Origin: Ruminococcus sp.
GTDB taxonomy: Bacteria > Bacillota > Clostridia > Oscillospirales > Ruminococcaceae
DNA length: 32,332 bases
NCBI GenBank assembly: GCA_015066745.1
Contig: SVNW01000041.1
Coordinates: forward strand, 1 to 32,332
Direction of reading: 5' to 3'
Below are positions 1 to 6,433 of this stretch, in pieces; the first letter of the stretch is position 1, and each line of letters starts with the position of its first letter. A program made the translations under genes and the position numbers. Under the pieces are notes generated by a model, which saw only the letters and a list, made by a program, of their open reading frames with translations, was not told the DNA's origin and did no database searches.

Positions 1-37
1 GGGAAGTATATGTTTGGGATCTGTTTCTTTTATCTTT

Positions 38-119
38 TACTTTCAGACTAAATGCAATACTTGTACTTTCAAAGTAAATGCAACAAGTATTTATTTCCAA
101 GGTGCATTTACTTTGAAAA
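38..119. repeat. Three-copy 17-19 bp repeat, two direct and one inverted
   Basis: Copies lie at 38-56 and 64-82 (direct, 26-bp period) and at 103-119 (inverted). The core is TACTTTCAAAGTAAATGCA, and copies two and three match at 16 of 17 positions. The core contains the palindrome ACTTTCAAAGT. The array sits upstream of the tRNA-Ser promoter. It could be an operator cluster for a gene left of the window or the remnant of a small mobile element. No coding capacity is seen. Confidence 0.6.
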
Positions 120-162
120 TTAATTTTTAACAAATTGATATTTTATTTGTATAAAAAAACTA

Positions 163-191
163 TTGACAACTCATAAAAATTATGATATAAT
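163..191 (+). promoter_or_regulatory. Promoter of tRNA-Ser
   Basis: The -35 TTGACA is at 163-168 and the -10 TATAAT at 186-191, with a 17-bp spacer. Both hexamers match the sigma-A consensus perfectly. Transcription should start near 198, about 30 nt before the tRNA. Confidence 0.85.
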
Positions 192-227
192 ATTAAAGCG
201 TTGTTGATAAATAGCGTATGTTTATAT

Positions 228-313
228 GGAGAGGTGTCCGAGTGGTTTAAGGAGCTGGTCTTGAAAACCAGTGATCCCGCAAGGGACCGTGGGTTCGAAT
301 CCCACCCTCTCCG
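228..313 (+). tRNA. tRNA-Ser(UGA)
   Basis: This is a class II tRNA with acceptor arms GGAGAGG and CCTCTCC plus discriminator G. The anticodon stem CTGGT/ACCAG encloses loop CTTGAAA, giving anticodon TGA, which reads UCA serine codons. A long variable arm (GATCCCGCAAGGGACC) and the GTTCGAATC T-loop fit tRNA-Ser. CCA is not encoded. It has its own consensus promoter upstream and a terminator directly downstream, so it is a single-gene transcript. Confidence 0.95.
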
Positions 314-328
314 TTATTATTAAAAGAT

Positions 329-370
329 AAAAACCTTCGGTTTACGTTGATTGTAAATCGGAGGTTTTTT
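329..370 (+). terminator. Bidirectional Rho-independent terminator
   Basis: A stem of about 15 bp with G-U pairs is formed by AAACCTTCGGTTTAC and GTAAATCGGAGGTTT. It is followed by T6 on the plus strand, and a T5 run follows it on the minus strand. It ends the tRNA-Ser transcript and probably also the convergent membrane-protein gene that stops at 376. Confidence 0.85.
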
Positions 371-375
371 GTTAA

Positions 376-1413
376 TTATTTTGCCAGTATATTTCCGTTT
401 TCATCAATGATTGTATTCGGCTCTCGTTTTTGCGGTATATGTGCATCCGGTACATAGATATCCGTCATATATGCATCACCATTCTGAAGATTATGATTGT
501 AAATTTCTCTTCTGTGCCTGTAACCATATTCATCGACGCCTTCTGCAATTATCTTAATACTGCTGTCACTGTCTGCTTTATAACGCTTTTCAGTATCGAC
601 CCTTCCATCTGATACATCTATGGTTTCAACTACCTTATTATCGATCATAAAAATAAGCTTATTATCTGACATTCCGGATCTACCGCAATGTCCGCTGACA
701 CTTCCTGTGCCATAAGAAAATTTTATACTAAAATATTCACCATCAAACTTTTGTTTGTGTACTCCAAACGATCCGCCTAAATATGTAAGACACGTTTCAT
801 AAAATGCATCGTAATCATCAGAAACTTTTTCCGTACTTTTTACTCCGCCGTCTTTGACAATAACACTTATCTGACCACATGAACTATCAAACAACGGTAA
901 ATTTTTCACTGCTGTGTATACATCATCATCTCTTGTCAGAGCTATTGTATCCTCTCCGATACGAACCGAAATACTTGTGTTTTCGGTAACTGTTTTTGGG
1001 ATACATGTAATTTTTGTTTCAACGGTATTATCTTCAGTATTGATACTGTTAAACCTCAGCTCAAACTCATTTAAAATAGAATTTCCTTCTTCTACTTCAC
1101 TTAATAATATCTCTACCTGGCGTTCAAGTCTGTTTATACGGGATAGAAGATTATTATTTGTAGTTTTGATGTTGGAATCTATTATTGAAAGTTTTGCCAT
1201 TATCAAAATAAAAATAATTATAGTACCAACAAGCATCAACGTTTTTCCGACATTTTCTGCTGAAACCATTGAAATATGTGTCATGCTTTCATTACGTTTC
1301 AGCCTTTTGTTAATTTTCTTCTGATACACATTTGAATAAACCAGATACCCTATAAAAAATAAACCGATAATACCTATCATAATATAGCCTAACTGTATTT
1401 TCATTGCACTCAT
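376..1413 (-). CDS. Two-TM membrane protein with coiled coil and C-terminal extracytoplasmic region, LytTR partner
   Basis: I do not recognise a named family. The 345-aa product has hydrophobic segments at about 8-27 and 57-75 and a heptad-like coiled coil at about 80-118 (LLSRINRLERQVEILLSEVE). A polar region of about 225 residues follows, with several cysteines and a beta-rich look, probably outside the cell. The start is ATG at 1413, preceded by AGGAGG, which overlaps the stop of the upstream LytTR gene; the genes are 10 nt apart and should be co-translated. By analogy with LytTR regulatory systems (a LytTR DNA-binding protein plus a membrane inhibitor), it may modulate the regulator or sense an extracellular signal. 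That role is inferred from position only. Confidence 0.75.
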   Translation of the reverse strand: MSAMKIQLGYIMIGIIGLFFIGYLVYSNVYQKKINKRLKRNESMTHISMVSAENVGKTLMLVGTIIIFILIMAKLSIIDSNIKTTNNNLLSRINRLERQVEILLSEVEEGNSILNEFELRFNSINTEDNTVETKITCIPKTVTENTSISVRIGEDTIALTRDDDVYTAVKNLPLFDSSCGQISVIVKDGGVKSTEKVSDDYDAFYETCLTYLGGSFGVHKQKFDGEYFSIKFSYGTGSVSGHCGRSGMSDNKLIFMIDNKVVETIDVSDGRVDTEKRYKADSDSSIKIIAEGVDEYGYRHRREIYNHNLQNGDAYMTDIYVPDAHIPQKREPNTIIDENGNILAK

Positions 1414-1423
1414 AAATGCCTCC

Positions 1424-1876
1424 TTATATTCCGAAAAAATCTTTAAACGAACTGTAATAACTTCGTGTTACATCAACCAGAGAACCATCAGACATTGTAA
1501 GAATGAACTTCATTGATATTGACGGTTTTATTCTTTTAACGTGCAGTCTTGCTATGATCGCGCAGTTACTGACACGGATAAATTTTGTATTATCAAGAAT
1601 TGATGTCAGCTGATACAGTCGGTCCAATGCATAATAACATTCGCCGTCTGTGCTATGTATCACTACACTGTGACCAAAACTTTCGATAAATATTATCTCT
1701 TCCGATTTAAGTCTTAGTTTTTCCCCATTTTTGTTTTTCACCGCTATATATGAGGTAAATTTATCTTTTTGCGTAATAATAAATTCCGCCTCATCATCAA
1801 TAACAAATCCTGCTGATAATAATTTCTTCTCCAGTTCCGAATAATATTCATCACTTACGTTCAGACGTATTTTCAT
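1424..1876 (-). CDS. LytTR-domain DNA-binding transcriptional regulator
   Basis: The 150-aa product has a short N-terminal region and a LytTR DNA-binding domain over about the last 95 residues. Recognisable elements are EIIFIESFGHSVVIHS, the DRLYQL segment, the FIRVSNCAII strand and the C-terminal VTRSYYSSFKDFF. There is no receiver domain, so it is a stand-alone LytTR protein. The start is set at the ATG at 1876, preceded by GGGAGGA with good spacing; an upstream in-frame ATG at 1927 has no such site and lies next to the promoter -10. It is first in a two-gene operon with the membrane protein downstream. Repeats upstream of its promoter suggest autoregulation. Confidence 0.85.
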   Translation of the reverse strand: MKIRLNVSDEYYSELEKKLLSAGFVIDDEAEFIITQKDKFTSYIAVKNKNGEKLRLKSEEIIFIESFGHSVVIHSTDGECYYALDRLYQLTSILDNTKFIRVSNCAIIARLHVKRIKPSISMKFILTMSDGSLVDVTRSYYSSFKDFFGI

Positions 1877-1916
1877 AAAGTTCCTCCCTTCGACATATTT
1901 TGTTCTTGCAATTTTT

Positions 1917-1944
1917 ATTATACACAAATAAAATTTTATTTCAA
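1917..1944 (-). promoter_or_regulatory. Promoter of the LytTR operon
   Basis: On the minus strand the -35 TTGAAA (1939-1944) and the -10 TATAAT (1917-1922) are separated by 16 bp. The promoter lies about 45 nt upstream of the LytTR start codon and next to the direct repeats at 1951-1985. Confidence 0.65.
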
Positions 1945-1950
1945 TATATC

Positions 1951-1985
1951 ATGCACAAATTGCATTTTCCTGTTCATAAAATGCA
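1951..1985 (-). promoter_or_regulatory. Candidate LytTR operator: two direct repeats
   Basis: Two 14-bp boxes, GTTCATAAAATGCA (1972-1985) and ATGCACAAATTGCA (1951-1964), match at 10 of 14 positions. Their centres are 21 bp apart, two helical turns. They lie just upstream of the -35. LytTR proteins typically bind paired direct repeats in this position, so autoactivation is plausible. The exact motif is inferred. Confidence 0.5.
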
Positions 1986-2026
1986 GTAAACCGCACCTGA
2001 AAAGATTTTTCAAGTACGGTTTACTG
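1984..2026 (-). terminator. Strong hairpin terminator downstream of the ABC operon
   Basis: A 16-bp stem (CAGTAAACCGCACCTG with CAAGTACGGTTTACTG, G-U pairs included) closes a loop that can extend the pairing through AAAA/TTTT. It lies between the last membrane gene of the ABC operon (stop at 2068) and the LytTR promoter. The T-tract is weak on the minus strand and better on the plus strand (CTTATTTTTTTA). Confidence 0.65.
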
Positions 2027-2067
2027 AATAACTTATTTTTTTATATAAAAAAAGTGGGGCATACGAA

Positions 2068-2715
2068 TTATTTTAAGTTTTTTATAATATTTCTTCTTTT
2101 ATTCTCACATATCACTAACGATATAGTCATCACTATAATAATTACTATACCGTACAATACTTTGCCTTCGCCAAGCAGATTGTATATATGCTTTTCAACA
2201 TCACCAAATTCACAAAATGCCAAAAATACCGAAAACAAAATATACACTACAACAAAAAACTTATAATTAACGTTCTTGAAAAAACCATTATCAAAAACTT
2301 TCATTTTGTATGTGCAAAATATTGTCTGCATTAACAGCAATATACTTACCAGCATAAATCCGGCACCGGCAACTGTGGGATTTACTATATTTACAACACC
2401 GGCAACTATCATCAATATACTAAAAATATATGTATATCTTCTCATACTTAAATATGATTTGACAACCAAAGACTTATTTATAGGCAATACATTATTCAAA
2501 CGTTCAACAAATCCGCTATTCAGATCATTGTGCATTCTATATATAAATAGTTCTGTGCTAAGATGATACATTAAAATAAAACTAAAAAACATTCGTTGTG
2601 CAACAATAGATGATATTATTGTTGAAGGTAAATTCGTTACCATTCCTATCCCCAAAAGCCACATACGATCTTTATTTAATGCATACAATATTTTACGATA
2701 CTCTGATACACTCAT
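2068..2715 (-). CDS. Polytopic membrane protein, paralogue A of the ABC operon
   Basis: The 215-aa product has about six predicted membrane segments (roughly 18-38, 42-58, 94-110, 116-132, 151-167, 187-202). It ends in a basic tail, ENKRRNIIKNLK. It is paralogous to the next upstream gene (2869-3501): both start MSVSEY and share MRRY and a nearly identical C-terminus, LLGEGK-LYG-VIIIVMTISLVICENKRRNII. The start ATG at 2715 follows GGAGGGAT. It is the last gene of the GntR/ABC operon and may be an accessory subunit or ABC-2-like permease half. No specific family is recognised. It arose by tandem duplication, and its leader still carries a fragment of the permease gene. Confidence 0.8.
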   Translation of the reverse strand: MSVSEYRKILYALNKDRMWLLGIGMVTNLPSTIISSIVAQRMFFSFILMYHLSTELFIYRMHNDLNSGFVERLNNVLPINKSLVVKSYLSMRRYTYIFSILMIVAGVVNIVNPTVAGAGFMLVSILLLMQTIFCTYKMKVFDNGFFKNVNYKFFVVVYILFSVFLAFCEFGDVEKHIYNLLGEGKVLYGIVIIIVMTISLVICENKRRNIIKNLK

Positions 2716-2719
2716 ACTT

Positions 2720-2860
2720 TTATCCCTCCTTCACTCTTTGACCATCATGTGCATAATCTTTTCTGAGATTCAAAACAGACAGATGTGTATATATTTCAAA
2801 AATAACATATGATGCAACCATAAAAAGCAATCCTTTTGCTAAACTTATTATAAAAATATT
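2720..2860 (-). pseudogene. Remnant of the ABC permease 3' end left by a tandem duplication
   Basis: Translation gives about 46 residues closely matching the C-terminus of the permease at 3507-4214, for example IYTHLSVLNLRKDYAHDGQ here against VYTHLSVLNIRKDYAHNGQ in the intact gene, followed by RVKEG and a stop in both. Upstream the frame is closed by a TAG at 2861-2863. The fragment separates the two paralogous membrane genes. It shows that the duplicated unit was the permease 3' end plus one whole downstream gene. Its KEG codons double as the ribosome binding site of the following gene. Confidence 0.85.
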
Positions 2861-2868
2861 CTATATTT

Positions 2869-3501
2869 TTAATGTTTTAAGCTATTTATAATATTTCTTC
2901 TTTTATTCTCACATATCACTAACGATATAGTCATCACTATGATAATTACTACACCGTACAATGCTTTTCCTTCGCCTAGCAGGTCATATAAATATTCATC
3001 GATAGAATCATGTGTACAAAACAACAAGAATATTATATATGCTAGTGATACAAATTTTTTTAAAGTACTATCTGTATTTTTTCCTTTGTAAGTATATGCT
3101 ATTGTCTGTATCGATAGCAAAATGCTTGTCAGCAAATGAGCCGAACTAATGACAGTGGTATTTATTATATCCGCAAGACCAAGCACAACCATCAATATAT
3201 ACATAAACAAATATATATATCTTCTCATATTAAGATATGATTGTACAACCAACACCTTATTCATCGGCAATATATCATTTAAACGTCCAACATATTTATT
3301 ATTGATATCCCTGCCATAATGCATATTGTATATCAACTGTTCTATCAGAAGATCATACATCAAAAACATATAAAAAAAGCAAACTTGCATAACTATAGAC
3401 ATAGCCATAAAAAATGTTGATATTATAGCCAGTACACCATAAATCCATATGTCGACCTTATGTAATGCATACAATACTTTCCAATACTCCGATACACTCA
3501 T
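2869..3501 (-). CDS. Polytopic membrane protein, paralogue B of the ABC operon
   Basis: The 210-aa product has about six predicted membrane segments and is a paralogue of the 2068-2715 gene. The last 35 or so residues are almost identical at both protein and DNA level, while the middle has diverged to roughly half identity. The start ATG at 3501 lies 5 nt after the permease stop, and the ribosome binding site (GGAAGGAT) is inside the permease 3' end, so translation is likely coupled. It probably forms part of the transporter's membrane complex or a dedicated resistance or immunity function; neither is shown by the sequence. Confidence 0.8.
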   Translation of the reverse strand: MSVSEYWKVLYALHKVDIWIYGVLAIISTFFMAMSIVMQVCFFYMFLMYDLLIEQLIYNMHYGRDINNKYVGRLNDILPMNKVLVVQSYLNMRRYIYLFMYILMVVLGLADIINTTVISSAHLLTSILLSIQTIAYTYKGKNTDSTLKKFVSLAYIIFLLFCTHDSIDEYLYDLLGEGKALYGVVIIIVMTISLVICENKRRNIINSLKH

Positions 3502-3506
3502 ATTTT

Positions 3507-4214
3507 TTATCCTTCCTTCACTCTTTGACCGTTATGTGCATAATCTTTTCTGATATTCAAAACAGATAGATGTGTATATACTTCAAAAATAATATATGGT
3601 ACAATCATCAAAAACAATCCTTCTGCCGAACTTATCATAAAAATATCCGCTATCTCCGATATCGTCATTATTACCAAAAGAAACATCGAAAGAATAACAT
3701 ATATAAGCCATGATAATATCTTTATTGCACTATTATTTGTAAAACATATTATCGTCCATATAAGCCAGTTTAGTGATATTATCCCCGAAAACATCAGCCA
3801 GTTGCCGATTTCAATATTCTCGGATACAAATTTCTCCAAAATCATACAAACAACTGTTGACGTAATAAATGTCACCCATATTTGTCTTGTCCTGTTAACG
3901 AACAACGCAGTTAACTCTCTGTGTTTTAAAGGTAATACCGATATCATCGTTAACAGTGATTTATTTTTTCGGTTATCAAATAATTCCGACAACCCTGTAC
4001 CGCTCTTTACAGGATAAATATCTCCGACAACAGCCATATATGCAAGTGTAAATATTATTACAAGAGATGATATAATTACACTTCCCTTACCATAACAAAA
4101 CATTGCCAATACAGGTGCAAAAACTGCAACTATGATCTGAATGATATATGTCCTTTTATTATCTTTGCTGTTTGTAACCAGATCAAGAATCTGTTTTAGT
4201 TTTTTCAAAATCAT
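3507..4214 (-). CDS. ABC transporter permease-like membrane protein
   Basis: The 235-aa product has about six hydrophobic segments and a basic N-terminus (MILKKLKQILDLV), as in ABC-2-type permeases of YtrC/BcrB-like exporters. It follows the ATPase gene with a TGATG stop/start overlap, so the ATG at 4214 is the coupled start; a GTG at 4217 is directly in frame but abuts the Shine-Dalgarno. It likely forms the export channel energised by the upstream ATPase. The substrate is unknown. Three GTTAAC palindromes lie inside this gene at 3894-3954. The 3' end of the gene was duplicated downstream. Confidence 0.8.
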   Translation of the reverse strand: MILKKLKQILDLVTNSKDNKRTYIIQIIVAVFAPVLAMFCYGKGSVIISSLVIIFTLAYMAVVGDIYPVKSGTGLSELFDNRKNKSLLTMISVLPLKHRELTALFVNRTRQIWVTFITSTVVCMILEKFVSENIEIGNWLMFSGIISLNWLIWTIICFTNNSAIKILSWLIYVILSMFLLVIMTISEIADIFMISSAEGLFLMIVPYIIFEVYTHLSVLNIRKDYAHNGQRVKEG

Positions 4215-5068
4215 CACTCCCCACGTTTTCCCGAAATAGTATACATCAAAATATCCTCATATGTAGGGTTTCTGACTGTAACATCATCAAAATATGCAAG
4301 ATTTTCACGAAGAACCAATCCCTCATATCCTATTTCTGATTTTTTCATTCCTATAAGATATTTTTCTATACCATCAGTTTTATCACCCGAAACAACTGCA
4401 TATTTTTCCTGTGTTTCGTCGGCTGTAAGTACCTCTGTTATTTTACCATTACTCACCACTGCGATATAGTCGGCTGTTTTATCGAGATCACTTGTTATAT
4501 GCGTAGAAAATATTACTGATTTTTCACCATCAGAAACAAATTCTCTGAATATATCAAGCAGTTCCGCTCTGGCATGAGGGTCAAGTCCGTCTGTCGGTTC
4601 ATCAAGTATCAGCATCTCAGGTTGATGTCCCAGAGCAAGTGCGATCATAACTTTGATTTTTGCACCTTTTGAAAGTTGTGAGCAATATTGAGTTGTGTCT
4701 ATGTTCCACTGATTTATATATTTATCGAAAATCTCCTGCTTCCAGTTGCTGAAAGCACATGAAAAAGCTTGTGCGATTCGCTTTACGCTTATAGTATCAT
4801 AAAGATAATCTTCTACCACAAAACCTGTTCTGTTTTTAAATTCAGGCTCATCTCTGATATTGTCAACATTTCCGTATGCAGTTACTTTTCCGCTGTCTCT
4901 GCCGTAAGCGTTCATTATAAGTTTCAGAATAGTAGTCTTTCCTGCACTGTTTTCACCTATCATTCCGAAAATTGTTCCACGTGGAACATCAAAACTTACA
5001 TCTGATATCTCAAACTTACTGTTTTCAAATTTTTTTGAAAGATTTTTTACCTCTAAAATGTTCTCCAT
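4214..5068 (-). CDS. ABC transporter ATP-binding protein, YtrB/BcrA-like
   Basis: The 284-aa product is a complete ABC ATPase with a C-terminal extension. Walker A GENSAGKTT is at about 38-46, the signature LSKGA at 132-136, Walker B LILDEPTDGLD at about 153-163 and the switch histidine at 190 (STHIT). LSKG in place of LSGG is common in the YtrB-like exporter ATPases. The start ATG at 5068 follows GGAGGAG. It lies 22 nt after a GntR/YtrA-type regulator and overlaps the permease, the classic order GntR-ATPase-permease. Family members take part in antibiotic or cell-envelope stress export. A perfect parS-like palindrome at 4973-4988 is embedded in the coding sequence. Confidence 0.92.
   Translation of the reverse strand: MENILEVKNLSKKFENSKFEISDVSFDVPRGTIFGMIGENSAGKTTILKLIMNAYGRDSGKVTAYGNVDNIRDEPEFKNRTGFVVEDYLYDTISVKRIAQAFSCAFSNWKQEIFDKYINQWNIDTTQYCSQLSKGAKIKVMIALALGHQPEMLILDEPTDGLDPHARAELLDIFREFVSDGEKSVIFSTHITSDLDKTADYIAVVSNGKITEVLTADETQEKYAVVSGDKTDGIEKYLIGMKKSEIGYEGLVLRENLAYFDDVTVRNPTYEDILMYTISGKRGE
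4973..4988. promoter_or_regulatory. Putative parS centromere site, perfect palindrome
   Basis: The site reads TGTTCCACGTGGAACA, a perfect 16-bp palindrome. It differs from the common Firmicutes parS (TGTTTCACGTGAAACA) by one symmetrical change per arm. It lies inside the ABC ATPase gene, about 17 kb left of dnaA, a normal distance for ParB-loading sites. It spans the codons for the GTIFG segment after the first beta strands. Confidence 0.8.
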
Positions 5069-5090
5069 AATTCTCCTCCATGAAAATTAA

Positions 5091-5429
5091 TTACGTCTTT
5101 TCTGATATATTTTCTATAGCCATAATAAGTTCTTCTTTGCTGTACCCCTCATTAAGAAGGGATGATACATATTCGGAAAACTCACAAAGCTTTTTTTCTC
5201 TGAATTGTTGTATAAGAAGATTTTTATCCGGCGCTTTTACAAATGTTCCTTTTCCGCTTGAAGTGTATATAATTCCCTCATGTTCCAGATCAGAATATGC
5301 ACGCTTTACGGTTATTGCACTTATATTAAGCTGTGCCGACAAGGCTCTTACACTCGGTAGCATATCATTATTTTTTACCTCTCCCTCAAATACAGCTTTT
5401 CGTATATATTCTTTTATCTGCTCATACAT
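5091..5429 (-). CDS. GntR-family (YtrA subfamily) transcriptional regulator, 5' end possibly frameshifted
   Basis: The 112-aa product has a winged helix-turn-helix (about 24-54, LPSVRALSAQLNISAITVKR, wing SSGKGTFV) and the short C-terminal dimerisation tail of YtrA-type repressors. Family members normally begin about 12-15 residues earlier. Codons upstream of Met 5429 still encode INIKLNPVSDKP in frame, a typical YtrA N-terminus, but no ATG/GTG/TTG opens that frame. The nearest ATG (5472, after GATGGTG) is one base out of phase. Either translation starts at 5429, or at a rare ATA near 5465, or one base was gained near 5461-5470. It likely represses its own ABC operon through the palindrome at 5488-5527. 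Confidence 0.85.
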   Translation of the reverse strand: MYEQIKEYIRKAVFEGEVKNNDMLPSVRALSAQLNISAITVKRAYSDLEHEGIIYTSSGKGTFVKAPDKNLLIQQFREKKLCEFSEYVSSLLNEGYSKEELIMAIENISEKT

Positions 5430-5487
5430 AGGTTTATCACTTACAGGATTTAATTTTATATTTATTGTTCATCACCATCTTTCAAAC

Positions 5488-5527
5488 GTGATATAGTGTG
5501 TATATCAGTATATACACACTATATCAC
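5488..5527. promoter_or_regulatory. Palindromic operator of the GntR/ABC operon
   Basis: Two 18-bp arms (5488-5505 and 5510-5527) are perfect inverted repeats around a 4-nt centre. The core is AGTGTGTATAT/ATATACACACT, like the AGTGTA...TACACT operators of YtrA-type regulators. The right arm covers the -10 of the minus-strand promoter, so binding should block RNA polymerase. Confidence 0.85.
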
Positions 5528-5546
5528 ATTATTTTATTATTGTCAA
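5518..5546 (-). promoter_or_regulatory. Promoter of the GntR/ABC operon
   Basis: On the minus strand the -35 TTGACA (5541-5546) and the -10 TATAGT (5518-5523) are 17 bp apart. The -10 lies inside the operator palindrome. Confidence 0.85.
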
Positions 5547-5559
5547 GTGGGTTTATAAA

Positions 5560-5606
5560 AAAAAGAGTAACATTGAATTTTTTTAGTCTTCAATGTTACT
5601 CTTTTT
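5560..5606 (-). terminator. Rho-independent terminator of the XRE/membrane protein operon
   Basis: An 18-bp perfect stem (5560-5577 with 5589-5606, AGAGTAACATTGAA core) is followed on the minus strand by a run of Ts. It separates the upstream operon (stop at 5629) from the GntR/ABC promoter. Confidence 0.9.
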
Positions 5607-5628
5607 ATGTTTTGGATATACTACAATC

Positions 5629-6096
5629 TCAGGTTTCTTCATCTTCTGCCTGATTGATTATCTTGTTATTTTTCTTTGAAATTGCACCAAGTATTATAAA
5701 AGTTCCGGAAAAAATTATCATATATGTGCCTAATATAGCACTAAACGACATATACTCAACTACATATATTATTAACAACATAATATAACCCAAAATAGTA
5801 CCCGGTCGTGCCATATATTTTGAAAACGCAGGGTTTACAGCACCTATCTTTGATGACTTGATTCCAAAAATAATATATATCATATTTATCAGAAATTCTA
5901 TTATTACGGCTATTATTGCAAATATAACTGACTCTTTAACATAAATCGCCAACATTATCATAACAAATGAAATAATAAACATTATCCAATACATAGCTTT
6001 AAAACATTTAAAAGCCAGATTATACGCATATGCTTTCTGCATCTCATCAAGTCCGCTGTCATTTAACAAATCATGAGTATCTCCGATTATTTTCAT
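5629..6096 (-). CDS. Four-TM membrane protein paired with the XRE regulator
   Basis: The 155-aa product has a soluble N-terminus of about 30 residues (LLNDSGLDEMQKAYAYNLAF) and four membrane segments at roughly 34-52, 55-78, 100-117 and 121-140. A charged tail ends QAEDEET. The start ATG at 6096 follows AAGGAGTGA. It lies 13 nt after a small XRE-family regulator, a very common Firmicutes pair in which the integral membrane protein has an unresolved role. The DEMQ motif before the first helix resembles DUF-type partners of such regulators. No function is assigned. Confidence 0.8.
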   Translation of the reverse strand: MKIIGDTHDLLNDSGLDEMQKAYAYNLAFKCFKAMYWIMFIISFVMIMLAIYVKESVIFAIIAVIIEFLINMIYIIFGIKSSKIGAVNPAFSKYMARPGTILGYIMLLIIYVVEYMSFSAILGTYMIIFSGTFIILGAISKKNNKIINQAEDEET

Positions 6097-6109
6097 AAAA
6101 AATCACTCC

Positions 6110-6307
6110 TTATTCTTCCCAGAACAACTCATCAAGAGTTTTGTCCAACACTTTACATATTGCTATGCATAGATTAATGGTAGGATTATAGTCACCCTTT
6201 TCAATAGCACTTATTGTCTGTCTTGAGACTCCTACCGCTTCCGCAAGTGCCTGCTGGGACATATCTTTTATAGCTCTTGCAGATTTTAGTCTTAAATTTT
6301 TTGCCAT
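6110..6307 (-). CDS. Small XRE/Cro-family helix-turn-helix regulator, YgzD-like
   Basis: The 65-aa product is essentially one HTH_3 domain: SQQALAEAVGVSRQTISAIEKGDYNP forms the helix-turn-helix at about 18-44 and the C-terminal LDKTLDELFWEE closes the domain. This matches the widespread stand-alone regulators of about 66 residues in Firmicutes. The start ATG at 6307 follows GAGGTGATG. It precedes a four-TM membrane protein and has its own consensus promoter. It most likely regulates the two-gene operon. Confidence 0.92.
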   Translation of the reverse strand: MAKNLRLKSARAIKDMSQQALAEAVGVSRQTISAIEKGDYNPTINLCIAICKVLDKTLDELFWEE

Positions 6308-6334
6308 GTCATCACCTCGGTAATTTATAAATTT

Positions 6335-6363
6335 ATGATATCATACCAATAGCGTTTTGTCAA
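6335..6363 (-). promoter_or_regulatory. Promoter of the XRE/membrane operon
   Basis: On the minus strand the -35 TTGACA (6358-6363) and the -10 TATCAT (6335-6340) are 17 bp apart. The -10 region continues into an AT-rich near-palindrome (AATTTATAAATT) that could be the XRE binding site. Confidence 0.75.
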
Positions 6364-6433
6364 GTATATTTTACATAAAACAAAATATATTTTTCATATC
6401 GTAAAACATAATTTTCGTTTCTGCTTATTTTTT

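Noticed and set aside
38-119. CRISPR array
   Set aside because: There are only three short imperfect copies, one of them inverted, with no regular spacers and no cas genes in the window.
132-136. ABC ATPase signature LSKGA (residues of the gene at 4214-5068) as a defective motif
   Set aside because: K in place of the second G is common in active YtrB/BcrA-type ATPases, and Walker A, Walker B and the switch histidine are intact.
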